Source: Erythroxylum novogranatense
Taxonomy: Eukaryota > Streptophyta > Magnoliopsida > Malpighiales > Erythroxylaceae
Assembly: GCA_029891385.1 (NCBI GenBank)
Contig: CM057235.1
Span: forward strand, 19,709,120-19,773,119
Direction of reading: 5' to 3'
Length of the DNA stretch: 64,000 bases
Positions 48,663 through 61,018 of this stretch are shown in pieces (the stretch's first letter is position 1; every line of letters starts with the position of its first letter). The position numbers were made by a program, and so were the translations under genes. The notes below the pieces were generated by a model, which saw only the letters and a program-made list of their open reading frames with translations, was not told where the DNA came from and did no database searches.

Positions 48663-48938
48663 GAATTGTCCCTATAAGGGCACATTAATCGTTGAGCCAG
48701 AGGCTCTGAAACTGTCCCATTAAGGTCTCATTAATCGTTGAGCTAAAGGCTCTGAAACTGTCCCATTAAGGGCTCATTAATCGTTGAGCCATAGGCTCTA
48801 AAACTGTCCCATTAAGGGCTCATTAATCGTTGAGCCATAGGCTCTGAAACTGTCCCATTAAGGGCTCATTAATCGTTAAGCCACAGGCTCTGAAACTGTC
48901 CCATTAAGGGCTCATTAATCGTTGAGCCATAGGCTCTA
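48663..48938. repeat. Six-copy tandem array, 46-bp unit, inside the solo LTR
   Basis: Copies carry AAACTGTCCCATTAAGGG, CTCATTAATCGTTGAGCC and AGGCTCT in the same order. The first copy is the most diverged. Copies 3, 4 and 6 are almost identical. An older single relative lies near 48318-48460. There are no unique spacers, so it is a minisatellite. Confidence 0.93.
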
Positions 48939-49778
48939 AAACTATAGCTGTTCTGGTCACAATTGTCATTAACTGATTTTGCATTCATGTATGAACGACA
49001 TGTGACACAATTCAATCGCTTTATTCACGTAATCATTTATGCCACAATTCAGTCACTTTATTCACGTATTGCTATATCACAATCATTTCCAAATTATCAC
49101 GATCGGACAATTGATTCACACTTTGTCACATTAAAACACAATCACAATTTCACATACCCATAACACTTCTATATCATGTCACTCCAATACTCCGGACCTT
49201 CTGTCCGGAGTTCACAATTAACACTGTCCCACCATTATACTCTAAAGAATTAAAATCACTGAATTATAACACTTAATAATTGGAGAACCGTCTAGGTCAC
49301 TCACCTGACTTCCGCGCTAACACCTGGAAGTCTCGGCAACGTCGGTGGGCTGATGTTCCAAATGTGCCTCTATCATAAGTCAAAACACATTTATTTAACA
49401 CATCATCCTATTCAGCAATAATGCACATGTAGAAATGCAAAGATATGTACTATGCACTTTCGTGACATTCCGGCACTATCCCAAAAATATCCATCACAAC
49501 CTTTCCTCAATATCAAAACTCAATAGACACTAAAATCGTTCACTTTGTTTCAGAAAAATCCCAAAATTTATTCTCCAAATAGATATGGACTATCTTTTTG
49601 TCAAAACCACATTTTACACTACACTTCCATCCAAAATTGAGAACTTTAAAAGACTGATTCAACACTTTCCTTTTTCATAAACGTATAGACCCTTGTCTCT
49701 AGTTCATAACAAATCCAAAATTATCTCATTTGAATAACGATACAAAAAGTTATGGTTTTAACTTGTCCGGGAACAGTA

Positions 49779-49922
49779 GCTCGCCGCGGCGTGAGAAAGC
49801 TCGCCGCAGCGAGGGCACAAGTGTGCACCGCGGCGTTCATTATCGCCTACGCCGCGACGTGCACGTTCGCCTGCGCCGCGACGTGCACGCCTTTGTGCAC
49901 CGCGACGTGCGAGTCCCGTAAG
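49779..49922. repeat. CpG-rich array with 24-bp periodicity
   Basis: Four 24-base units run from 49827 to 49922. Units 2 and 3 share GCCGCGACGTGCACG at 49851 and 49875, and unit 4 has ACCGCGACGTGCGAG at 49899. Just before lie two related CTCGCCGC units (49780 and 49800). The GC content stands out sharply from the AT-rich LTR around it. Confidence 0.88.
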
Positions 49923-50904
49923 CTTCCCGAAACCTAATTTCTTAACAATTTCAATCCAATTCCTTCCATTTTTCAAAACATAACTCATCTAGACACTTTA
50001 AACATCACTTATACTCCATTTTCAACTCATTTAAAACCAATATTGTTCACAAAACAATCAAAATTCATCCATACACGATAACCCTAAAACCCAAACATAT
50101 AAATCACCCATTCTATAACTTTTAACACTCGATACAAGAATCAATCAACTAATCAAGAGGAAAGAGGCTTAAACTTACTTGATTTGGCTCTCAAAATTCG
50201 TAGACTCTTTGTGATTTCATCAAAAACCATTTTCTTCTTCTCTTCCTCTTCTTCTTCCACGGTTCCTCCTCTTATTTTCCCATTCACAATCCCTAATTTC
50301 CCTTTTTATACCCTTACAAATTATGAAAAGTCCATTTTTCCCCTTCCTTTAACCTTAAGCCTTAATAATCTTAAGTATCTTGCCCAAATTTCCCTTATAC
50401 AAATTCTTATAACTTTACTACTTCAATTCAGAAATTCAGACTCTTAAGGACTGAATTGAGATTCAATTCTTTCAGAATCACTCACTTTCATGCCTATCAA
50501 TTTCCAATTCAATTCATTCACTTTGACTTTCATAAGTCTCTCCAAATTTCAATGGCTCATGCTAAAACAAAATTCCTAATTCATTTCTTTAATTGGAGTG
50601 TCAATTGGACAGTCATTTTTAGTACCGAAAATCCCATCGATACCCACTTTGCAATTTTATGCAGAATACACATAAATCACTCCAATTCAATTTTTCAAAC
50701 ACAAAAAATCACATTTTTCACAAAGACACAAAAGCCGGAAATTGTCACGAGTGCATGTACAATCTTGTGCATTTGCAAAAATTACTTTTCATATCTGTAT
50801 AGAGGCCATTTTATGCATGTATGCCGAAATACGTGTACAAATTCACAACCCGATCCAAATTTAATATTTTATCCTTCCCATCGGTGATGGGATGTTACAT
50901 GGGA

Positions 50905-51970
50905 TGAATGAACCTTCCTCCAATTTGTTTCCAAAACTTGACTTCTTCACTTCCATTCTATACACCTTAACTAAAGTCCATGAATTTCACTTCAATTATA
51001 CTTTATTCATGCTTCAATATCTCATCAAATTCATGTCCAAACCAATTCAAAAGTTATTCATTAGAAAACTCACAAATCATTATCTTACATACATCAAAAC
51101 CAACACAGAATTTGCCAAACAAGGATCATTTTTCAACACTCAATTATCAACATCATAACACATATTTCATGCCAATTCAATTATCATAAAAATTGTATTA
51201 ATACATGTTATTAAGTTTAGAATTCCTTTACATGATTAACTTCAAGTTCCTTCTCTAAAGAACCAAGTAATTTATCCCTTCATGCAACTAACACATTTCC
51301 AAAATCAAGATAGATGTAAGATGGTCTTAACACTAAGATGATAACAACATATAAGGTAGTATAAAGTAGCTTTCTTGATGCAGTAACTTACAAAAATTCT
51401 TAAGTGTTGATGATCCAAAGTCAAGAAAAAGTCCAAAAGTTGAGAGGAAATGAGAGAGTTTCAGTGGATAGAGTGCAAGATACTGAAGAATGAGCAAAAT
51501 AGAAATTACTCGAGCAGAAACTTGCCTCATCCATTACTAGGTGTCTTTAAGTTGTAACAACATATGTCACTATGCACGTTCTTCATTTGTCCCACATTAT
51601 AGCTGCCAAATGTCACCAATATATTAGACCATTTGTCACACGCTTATAGCTTCCACTTGTCAATTTATTAACTATGCCATTTGTTAATGCATAAACTATG
51701 TCAAATGTCACTAACTTATAGGCTTAGTTATCCCAATTTTCATGTACCAACTTATCTTACCATTTGACAATTTTCCTTGTCCAAATATATATTTTAATAC
51801 CTCAATTCTCTAATGGTATCAATTAATTCCAATTCACTAAGTATGATCCATTAAACCCAAAATTTAAAGCATAAGCAATTCTCAATCATATCACAATTTT
51901 TAACACCTATCATACAAGTACTTTCATGAACATATAACATTCCAAATAGGGTACAACTTGGGGCCTTACA
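50905..51970 (-). repeat. LTR U3-side block, copy 1
   Basis: It ends CTTGGGGCCTTACA at 51970, next to a purine-rich tract on the minus strand (TTTTGAGGAGGAGAGAAT). A related copy in the same orientation lies at 55149-56200. Confidence 0.75.
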
Positions 51971-52502
51971 ATTCTCTCCTCCTCAAAAGAATTCCATCTT
52001 CGAAATTCATAACTGATGAGAACAGTTGAGGATACTGAGCTCTCATGGTCTCTTCTGGTTCCCATATTGCCTCCTCAAGTCCATGGTGTTGCTAGAGTGC
52101 TTTCTCCAAAGGTATTTGCTTGTTCTTGAGTTGTCGGAGTTCTCTGGCTAAAATTGATACATGCCCTTCTTTATAAGTCAAATCCAATTGTACTTGAAAT
52201 CTTATGTGTATCATCTGATCGATATCTTCTCAACATCGAAACATGAAACACATTATGTAACTTGGCCAACTCTCTAAGAAGGGCTAACTGATAAACTACT
52301 GGTTTAACTCTCTTAAGAATCTCATAAGGACCTATGTATCGTGGACTGGGCTTACCTTTCTTTCTAAATCGAAGTATGTGTTTCCATGGTGACACTTTTA
52401 AAAACACCTTATTAATATCTCTTCTTTTAAATGAGCATAGGACTTCTGCCTATCACTGACAACTTTCAACCTTTGTTGGATAACTTGAACTTTTTCTTCA
52501 AT
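51971..52502 (-). pseudogene. End of a Ty3/gypsy pol (integrase C-terminus)
   Basis: Minus strand. The open part at 52171-52407 reads FLKVSPWKHILRFRKKGKPS, then PRYIGPYEILKRVKPVVYQL and LHNVFHVSMLRRY, the hallmark of the C-terminal region of gypsy integrase. A preceding piece (QQRLKVVSDRQKSYAHLKRR) extends to 52500. A frame change or stop follows, and remnants (WEPEETMRAQYPQLF near 52040) resemble the chromodomain end. It stops abruptly at 52502, where TGTTGGACCCCG begins. Confidence 0.88.
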
Positions 52503-55148
52503 TGTTGGACCCCGTTTCCGAAGTCCAACGTTCGGAATCATAAACATGTGGAGGGCTCATTTCTCATAAGTTACAGAGCATATTTGGGGGACTTCCAATT
52601 GGAATTTCAGTCCGGCTTCTTATAACATTTGTTCCCCATTGTCTTAAGTTTCTAACGACACCAAAAACACTCAATTTGGTTAAAAAATGAAGAAGTTATG
52701 GCCAAAATGCTATTGGGCTAACATTAAACCAAGACTGAATACTACACCCGAATTCACTCCAGAAATTGAAAGTCTTAGGGCCCAAATTGAAATTCAATTC
52801 CTTTTGATAGGTTGTAGCTCCATGTCTCTAGTTTAATTTGAAATAAAAATCAACCCAATCGGAGCTCTATAGATCAAGATATCGCTAAATATTGAAGCAT
52901 GTTTAGAAAAAAAAAACCAACTCACTTTGATTCAATCCATATTTTACAAATTAAAATGAAAACCTACAAATTTTTTTGGAGAGGTAGATGATTGTCTTAG
53001 AAATCCAACGCTTCAAAAATCAGGTCAATCGGAGGTTGGACGAAAAAGTTATGACCAAAAGAATGGAGAGAGGTCGGATTAGAGAGAAAAAGAAAAGAAA
53101 AGAAAAAAAATCACAAATCGGTGAGCGCTCGCCCTCGCGAGGGCACATGCGAATGCTGCCTTCTCCTCTTCCAACTTTCCAACTTCTAAAGTTCATAACT
53201 TGTGACCTAGAACTCCAAAATTTGCAAATTTAGTATCAATGGAAAGTTAAAAGAAAGATCTACAACTTCCATGAAGGACTTAAAAACAATTTTGGTCTCT
53301 AAAGGGGTCAAAAATTCTCTCAAAAGTGACTAGTTGATAAGCTCATCCTGAACAACATCATAACTTCTAAAAATCAAATCTTCCTTCTCCATTGCCCAAA
53401 ACTTTCATACTTTATATCAATGGAAATATAAAAGACAACCTACAACTTTTATGAAGATCTTAAGAGTAATTTTCGCCTCTATAAAGGTCAAAATTTTAAT
53501 CAAAGTGACTGCCCCTAAAAATTCATCCTAAACAACATCAAGACTTCAATCGATCATAACTTCTAGCCCCGATATTGAAAAATGTCATACTTTATAGCGT
53601 TAGAAAGCTGGAAATGTAAGATACAACTTTTATTAAGACCACTTTGGCTGATTCTATATAGATCAATACAATTTTTCCATTGAATCTCTACACACCATTC
53701 CTACACCTAGGAAGGCTTGCCAAAACACAATTCCCTTCATATTCACCCACTACCAAGTACCTTTCGGTACTTTTGAGCTCCAAATCAACCAATTAATCTC
53801 ATACACCCTTAAAATCTCCAACATGCTATTCCACAACAAATAACCAATTTCAAACTCAACAATGAAGAATATACGCATGCACATTCCTCTTTCACAAAAG
53901 TCATACACAATCTCATACACTATCCATAAAACAACACAATCATACTCAAAAGGAGAATACTTGAATTCTCATTCTCATTTCCAACCAAAAAAAAATGTTC
54001 ATGCATAGCTTTAAATACATATCAACATGTACATCATGAACTAAGCACAAGATACATAATACATGAGATGCTCCATGTTTGATATGCTTGAAAAGCTATC
54101 CAAAAGGCTAGTTACTAACTTAGTACAAAAGTATTTAAAGCCTTAGAGTTTTTCGATGCCTTGCAAGGTTCACGCTCGTCTTGTTTTGCACCTGAGGAGG
54201 GAAAGTGGGGTGAGCAACTCAGCTCAATGGCTAATACGTTTATAGCAATTGGTAATGAGCCATACAACAAGCACAAATACACATATATCAAGCAATCCAA
54301 TTCATTTGCAAATTCATCACATAATTCATAATCAACCGCAATTTATCACATAAAGCATATCGTGAAATATTCTATCAATCATAACACTTTATTATGCATC
54401 ATACTCAACAAAGTCATAATGAAATGCACAACAAATGGCTAGAGAGTTTCCATGGAACAAAACGGTTTACACCGTGAACAAAACGAGTTCGAATTTTCAG
54501 GATCTCTTGGCCTCAAGCGGGCAGCCGGGAAAAGGCTATAGGTCAACGTGCACGTGACTAACGAAATGGGTTTCTTTCTTTCCCAATCACAAACAAATCT
54601 ATGCACAATTTAGTCAATCACAAATTTGCAATCTCGTGCTTCTTTCATTTCATCAATTTCTCATATCTTCATACTTTTCATTCATTTCAAAGAAAACATG
54701 TCATACTTCCTTATGCATTTTCAAATATTCACCACAATTCAATATTTATGTAATTTAAGCAATAACACACACATAAGGCATTTGCCCATCACACAACAAC
54801 TATAAAAGTATTACCCACCTAAATTGTTGGAAAATCCAAGCTCAAGATTGCCCTTCCTCTCGCTCTTGAGTATGGTTTCTTTGATTCTCTTCAATTAAAC
54901 CAATTTTTATTTAATCCATACATTCAAAAGAAAGTTCATAAAATTCAAAAATCAAAGCAATGCTAAAATTGAATTTAAATCTAACCTACCCATAGCCCAT
55001 CAAGGCTAGAAAAACCAAAACCCTAACTTAGAAATCCCAAAATCAATTTGGGTTCATCTTTCTCTTCTTTCTTCATTCATTTCCAGCACAAACCCTAACC
55101 TCTATTTAATCCCCTTTTTGAATCTAGCATAAGAAGATGAAAACTTAC
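52503..55148 (-). repeat. LTR-like non-coding segment
   Basis: It begins TGTTGGACCCCG and has the general layout of a gypsy LTR but no match to 45943-47711. It includes loose repeats at about 53194-53700, in which CATAACTT, AAAGTGACT, TCATCCT-AACAACATC and ACTTTATA-C recur at about 165-195-base spacing. Minus-strand TTAAATAGAGG near 55105 could be a TATA box for the U3 block that follows. Its status (separate LTR, or U5/R part of the 55149-56200 copy) is not settled. Confidence 0.4.
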
Positions 55149-56200
55149 CTCCAATTTGTTTCCAAAACTTGACTTCTTCACTTCCATTTTACACACCTTC
55201 ACCAAAGTCTTTCAATTTCACTTCAATCATACCTTATTCATGCTTCAATACCTCATCAAATTCATGTCCAAACCAATTAAAAAATTATTCATTAGACAAC
55301 TCATAAATCATTATCTTACATATATCGAAACAAAAACAGAATTTGCCAAACAAGTATCATTTTCTAACACTCAATTATCAACATCATAACACATATTTCA
55401 TGCCAATTCAATTCATAAAACTTGTATTAATACATGCTATCAAGTTTAGAATTCCTTTACATGATTAACTTCAAGTTCCTTCTTCAAAGAACTAAGTAAT
55501 CCAGCTTTTCATGGAACTAACACATTTCCATAATCAAGATAGATGTAAGATGATCTTAACACTAAGATGATAACAACATAGAAGGTAATATGAAGTATAT
55601 TTCTTGATGCAGTAATTTACAAAAATTTTGAAGCATTGATGATCTAAACTCAAGCAAAAGTCCAAAAGTTGAGAGGAAATGAGAGAGTTTCGGTGGAGAG
55701 AATGCAAGATAGTGAAGAATGAACAAAACATAAATTACTCGAGCAAAAACTTGCCTCATTCATTGCTAGGTGTCATCAAGTTGTAATAACATATATCACT
55801 ATGCATGTTCTTCATTTGTCCCATATTGGAGCTACCAAATGTCACCAATATATTAGGCCATTTTTCACACACTTATTGCTGCCATTTTTTCAATTTATTA
55901 ACTATGTCATTTGTTAATGCATCAACTATGCCAAATGTCACTAACTCATAGGCTTAGTCATTCTAATTTTCATGTACTAACTTATCTTGCTAATTGACAA
56001 TTGTCCTAGTCCAAATGTATATTTTATTACCTCAATTCTCTAATTGTATCAATTAATTCTAATTCACTAAGTATGATCCATTAAACCCAAAATTTATGTC
56101 ATATGCAATTATCAATCATATCACAAATTTTAACACCTATTATACATGTACTTTCATGAACATGTAACATTATAACTAGGGTACAACTTGGGGACTTAGA
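55149..56200 (-). repeat. LTR U3-side block, copy 2
   Basis: It is clearly homologous to 50930-51970 over about 1.05 kb, from CCTCCAATTTGTTTCCAAAA to TACAACTTGGGG. Similarity stops at CCTCC on the left side. The end CTTAGA at 56200 replaces the CTTACA of copy 1. Confidence 0.8.
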
Positions 56201-57611
56201 GAAAGAATACAACTTAGTACACAACCATGTTAAGAATACAACTTAGTACACAACCGTGTACTTGTCCGTGTTATTTATTATTTCAAATTTTTAGCTTATA
56301 TGGTCATGTTTTGAGAGTTTGAGTTGTGTTAATATGTTACCCATGTTTAAGAGGTACATGCTTATGTTATATATTGATAAGCCCATCTTCACATTTTTTG
56401 GCCCATGTTTTTGCATGAATTTACTTTATATTCAAATATGGTTTTTTTAAGTACACAACCGTGTACTTATCGTCTACCCAAAAACCTAATTTTTAAACTA
56501 TAAAATGTGAAATTGAAGAGAAAAAGATAGGAGAGGTTCGGGAGATGCAGAATGATGAACAAATAGGGAGATTTATTTGGAGTGGATTTCCATTGATCTA
56601 AATTTTATTTCGTGAAAATTGAAAGGGACTTTATCATTTTTTCTTTTTAATTTTCTATTTTTCTTTTAGTTTTGATGTTATGTCTTCTATGATTAGGAAC
56701 TAAATCTTTATAGTACCCGAATATGATGAACCTTAGGATGGATTTTGTGGTGATTTCTTTTTCATTTAATTTATTCTTCAGTTTTGATTATATATTCTTT
56801 ATTTTCCTTGAATTGATTTATGCCAATATATTGATTCATATTTGATTTCATACATTTAAGATTAAAAATCCTTTGCATGAATTGAGCTCGTATAATTGAA
56901 AAGAGTTTCATGCAATCTTAAAGATAGGTTGACACAAATCTTTCGAATTAAAGTCAAGCCTAATAGAGGAATTCATAAATTAGTTAATGCAATTCTATGA
57001 ATTTTAATTGGAAAGAGCTTTTGATTAATCAACGTAAGATTATTTGTTAATAATATTGAGAAAGATATTAACATAATTGAGAAATTTTCACGGTCTGATA
57101 AACTTTAGGTTAAATTGAAGCATGAAGTCTTATGTGTATGAGTTGTCCTAAAGGGATTCACTATTCAGGTACCTTTATTTTTATTGGATGTGTCTTGGCT
57201 TAGTATTTATTCTATTTAGTCAATTATTTTAGTTTATTGCTTTAATTTTGATTTTGACCAATCACCATTATCATAATTTGTTGGTTAGCTAATAGGAAAA
57301 AGGGTCAATACTGGTACTCGTAGTCTCTATGGAACTGAGCCTTGGTATTCCATAACATATATTATAGAAATGATGGATGTAGTTTCCTAGAAAGACCTAT
57401 AGAATAGGAGATTGAATATTAATTACTCTAGTTTTTTGGATTAGTAAGAGCTCCTAAGTTAGATCATACGGGACATATAACCCCTATTCATATGTTAATC
57501 AACCAAAATTCCATAACCTATACTATAGAAATAATGGGTGCACTTACCTAGAAAGACCTATAGGATAGGATATCAAACATTAATTATTCTAGTTTTTGTA
57601 GTAAGAGTTCT
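56201..57611. other. Unclassified repeat-like DNA
   Basis: AT-rich and gene-free. Near its start, TACAACTTAGTACACAACC is repeated at about 56210 and 56238. The motif run GGTACTCGTAGTCTCTATGG near 57313 recalls the leader of Athila-like gypsy elements, but I cannot confirm this. Its right end belongs to a 161-bp tandem duplication. Confidence 0.4.
57347..57611. repeat. Tandem duplication, period about 161 bp, interrupted by a solo LTR
   Basis: Unit 1 (57347-57507) and unit 2 (from 57508) share ATTCCATAAC, CCTAGAAAGACCTATAG and TTAATTA-TCTAGTTTTT. Unit 2 is cut at 57611 by the solo LTR and resumes at 60982, where TTAATTTAGATCATA matches CTAAGTTAGATCATA of unit 1. Confidence 0.8.
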
Positions 57612-60600
57612 TGTAACGCTGGACTCTCTGAGCTCTTTTGTATTGTTCTGTACTTGGAGATACTACTACATATTGATATATACATGGTTGTATATGAGGT
57701 AGTTGTATATGAGTTCAAAGATGTATTTAAATCCTTTTGGGTATATATGTCAATGATTTATAGTGTTATATGATCTTACATGAACTTAGAGTTCATCGGT
57801 ATGCGAAATCTCAGAGATTTTCGACATATAAGCTTCTAAGTATGTAAAACTGAGTCCAATGCATTGATATGACCCTAGTGGTTAAGTTAAATGTGTTATA
57901 ATGCCTTAAAGGTAATTAGAAAAGATTTATAGACTTATTAGACACTTAGAAAGCTTAATTGGAAAGATTAATGTATATAAGGACTTATTTGCCAATTGTT
58001 AAAAGTCAAAGGACTTAAATGTAAATTTTCAATTCTTGGAGGATCAATATGTAATTTTATAAATTTAAGAGGCTTAATTATTATCCTCTAAAGTCCAAGG
58101 AACAAAAAAAAAAGTTTTGGTGCTTCCAAAATTTTGGGCTTAATTGCAAATTTAGGAAAATTTGGAGGGTGAAATGGTAATTTCACATAACCTAAGGGCA
58201 AAAAGGTAATTTCACCATATTTTGGTCAAAGAAGAGTCAATATTCTAGACCCTTCTCTATGTAAGGTCGTGCACCCCATCGCTAAAGACTTAAAACATAT
58301 TGTTTTAATTAAAAGAAAGGAGAAGAGAGGAGGAGAAGACCAATTTTCAGCTATTACTAGCCCTACCACTTTGTTTTGATTCTCCTACCCAAATAAAGGT
58401 GTTCTAAGGTAATTTGGGGTCAAGGAACTCAAATCTATCGTTATATTTGAAAAATTCTCAAAGGTTTGAAGATATCATCAAAGGAAGGTTTAGGTAAATT
58501 TTGTCTCATCTCTTTCTACATTAGGATTTTGAGTTCGGTGTTAAGATATGTTGTTCTCCATGCTTGAATGTCCATAAAACATGATTTATATGAATGAAAT
58601 ATGTCATGGAGATGGTTCTTTAAGCCACAACGTAAATGTCCCCTTTTGGTGAAAGTTTGTGAATTTTGAATATCTTTTGAAATTGATGGTCTAAATGATT
58701 TCTATGGTGTTAATTGTACATGTATAATGTGAATTGATGATGAAAAATACAGAAGAAGTATGTTGGATAGGCTTGGTCGAAATGATGGAAGGAGGAAAGG
58801 ATTAATGTGAAGAGTTGTATAATTATGATGAATATGGCTTAAATGAATAGAATTGGATTGAATGGAGTGGTGAAATGTGTTGTTGATTGGAATTATTTGT
58901 TATATAACAAGATAGGAGCATGAATTACCATGATAAAGCCTTGAAAATATGACTTGAAAATCATGCACATTAGGTGTTTGATAAAATGTCTAAGTGAACT
59001 TGGCATAAGATTTAAGGATCCATAATGATATACATTGAAAGCGACTTTCATGTTTACTTAAAGTAAACTTGGGTTTTTGCATAGATTGATGAATAATGGC
59101 CTAATATGCTTGGATAAAAATGTGTTTAATTATGTTTTGAAATAAGTAAGTATAGGATTAAAGGCATTAAATGCCTTAGAAAATGCAAAAGAAAAGCTAA
59201 TGTGAATAGTAAGAAAGTAATCATGCAAAAAGTTTAATAGTCGAATCCTATAGCTTAAAGAGAGTGATATTGTATTTTATACACTTATGTGATGTTGGAT
59301 AAACATGAAATATATGTTGAGTTGTAAATACATTATATATATATTTTTATGTATAAAGGCTCAGGAGCTGTGAATCAAGGAGCTCGTACCGAGGATCGTT
59401 GAAGTTAAGGGAGTGTATACCTTCTTTTAAGATGGGTTAGGAAAATTATATCTCTCAAATGGTATTTAAACATCCTGAGACATGTATGATGACTTGTATG
59501 TAACCTAGGTAATGCATAGTAGAATTGAATCTCAAATAGATGTTAGTATATTTATGTATTTAATAAACGACATTGTTTTGAAACTGATGTTTTTATTACG
59601 TATTTTAAGAAATGATATTATTTTCAACAAACCTACACTTGAAGTGCAAAGGACAATGTTTTTTTTTTCAGAAACTACATTTTTTAACAACTTTGCATTT
59701 GGAGTGCAAAAGATGACTTTTATTGCATGCAATAATGTTTTGGAATTTACTTATGTATAATCGAGTCATGTATGCTGCGTGTATTTGTTCTCTTTTAGCT
59801 TAAAGCTATGACAAGGTTTCATTTTATCGGTTGGACCGATAAATAAAGGCATGATGCCTTACTTGATTTTTGTACTTAATATTTTTATATGATTTTTGTG
59901 ATTGGTGAGGTAACGATTGGTCAATCGTGTACTAGGCACAATTAATTAAGCGACCGTACCCTTGACACTAGTACATAAAAGTCAAGTCCTCGTATCGATA
60001 CCTTTCTACAGGACTTGCAGGTGATTTTACACCTAGGTCTGGGCATCGACGAGGTTATCACCTAGGGTCATGACACTCTTATCGACTGTAGACTAGACTC
60101 ACCATGGATAAAAGTCGAACCAACACCGGGATTCGATAGGTGTGCACACTAGTTTGGTCGACTAATGGCGACACATATAACTATTTTGGCTTATTTTGAT
60201 ATTTGTCTTCTAATGAGATTTGATATATACATGTGATATCTTTCTATTTATATGTACTAGAACTGGAGCCTATGTTCACCCAATGAGTGATTAATAGGCT
60301 AGGCCTATGTAGTTCCTAACTAGTATATATTGAGTCATAGGCTAGGCTTATGTATTTCTATGTGATATATGTTCACCTCATAGGTTATTTATACATCGTG
60401 GTGTGTATCGAGTTTTATTTTCAATATATATTTTTTATGCTTACTGAGTACATAGTGTACTCACCCCTTCCACCTTCCAACCATGCATGTTAATTTAGTG
60501 AGCTTGAAACTCTGAGTGGATCGTGTAGTCTTTTGACATTTTTAGGGTATTACCGCACATAGGTAGTTTCTATTGCACTTTAGTTGCATAGTAGCTCGTG

Positions 60601-60976
60601 AACTATTTTTATTAGATTGGTTATGTTGGTATGTTTTATGATTATATAAATTTAACTCTTGACTATTTATTGTTGTAAAAGATTTTGGGTATGAACTTTG
60701 ATATTGTTGTTGAGATTGCTTTGAGTGGATTTTACAGTCCTGAAGTTGTGGTAAAATTTTTGGATATGATTATAGAAATGTGTTTAAAATTGTTTGCAGG
60801 TATTTAATTGAGTATTGAAATTTTTAAAATATAGTTGTTGTGCTGCCTAAATTTTTTCCAAAAAAAGATAGAGATATTCAATTAGCCTTGCATAGTCAGA
60901 TTAAGGATATCGTGAGTGTCCTTAAACCGGGTATGCGGCGGTTGTCATGGGCCCAATGTGGTACTGGATTGTGACA
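57612..60976 (+). mobile_element. Second solo LTR (3365 bp)
   Basis: It starts TGTAACGCTGG and ends GGATTGTGACA. The five-base target duplication GTTCT is present at 57607-57611 and 60977-60981. There is no coding domain, primer-binding site or polypurine tract. Orientation is taken as plus from the general layout (U3-like part first, a GAGTACA-TGTACTCACCCC block near 60446-60470), but is less certain than for the first solo LTR. Short open frames inside are not gene-like. Confidence 0.87.
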
Positions 60977-61018
60977 GTTCTTAATTTAGATCATATTTTC
61001 TTTTTGACATATAGGGTA

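Larger units (their letters stand above)
47712..50899 (-). mobile_element. Solo LTR (3188 bp) of a Ty3/gypsy-like element
   Basis: It starts TGTAACACCCC and ends GATGTTACA. The five-base target duplication TGGGA is present at 47707-47711 and 50900-50904. A TATA box TATAAAAAGG on the minus strand at 50301-50310 shows the orientation and puts U3 at about 50311-50899. No gag-pol, primer-binding site or polypurine tract is present, so it is the product of recombination between two LTRs. Two tandem arrays lie inside it. The TGTAACACCCC terminus and length suggest a chromovirus-type gypsy family. Confidence 0.9.
45943..56200 (-). mobile_element. Remnant of a long-LTR Ty3/gypsy element
   Basis: Only the end of pol (51971-52502, minus strand) and LTR-like flanks remain. 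The left flank runs from TGTAACCCCCC at 45943 to CCTTACA at 51970 and is interrupted by a solo LTR. The right flank (52503-56200) shares its last 1.05 kb with 50930-51970 in the same orientation. AAAAG at 45938-45942 and GAAAG at 56201-56205 may be a decayed target duplication. Gag, protease, reverse transcriptase and most of integrase are missing. The left and right flanks share only the U3 side, so calling them two LTRs of one element is uncertain. Confidence 0.55.

Noticed and set aside
48663..48938. Regular array that could be mistaken for a CRISPR
   Set aside because: The whole 46-bp unit repeats, with no unique spacers and no cas genes, and the setting is a plant solo LTR.
49730..49988. 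Arg- or Ala-rich open frames on both strands
   Set aside because: They are by-products of the CpG-rich 24-bp array in a solo LTR and show no conserved protein features.
59512..59760. Plus-strand 82-codon frame in the second solo LTR
   Set aside because: It is AT-rich with no domain and an overlapping antisense frame of similar length, in LTR DNA.
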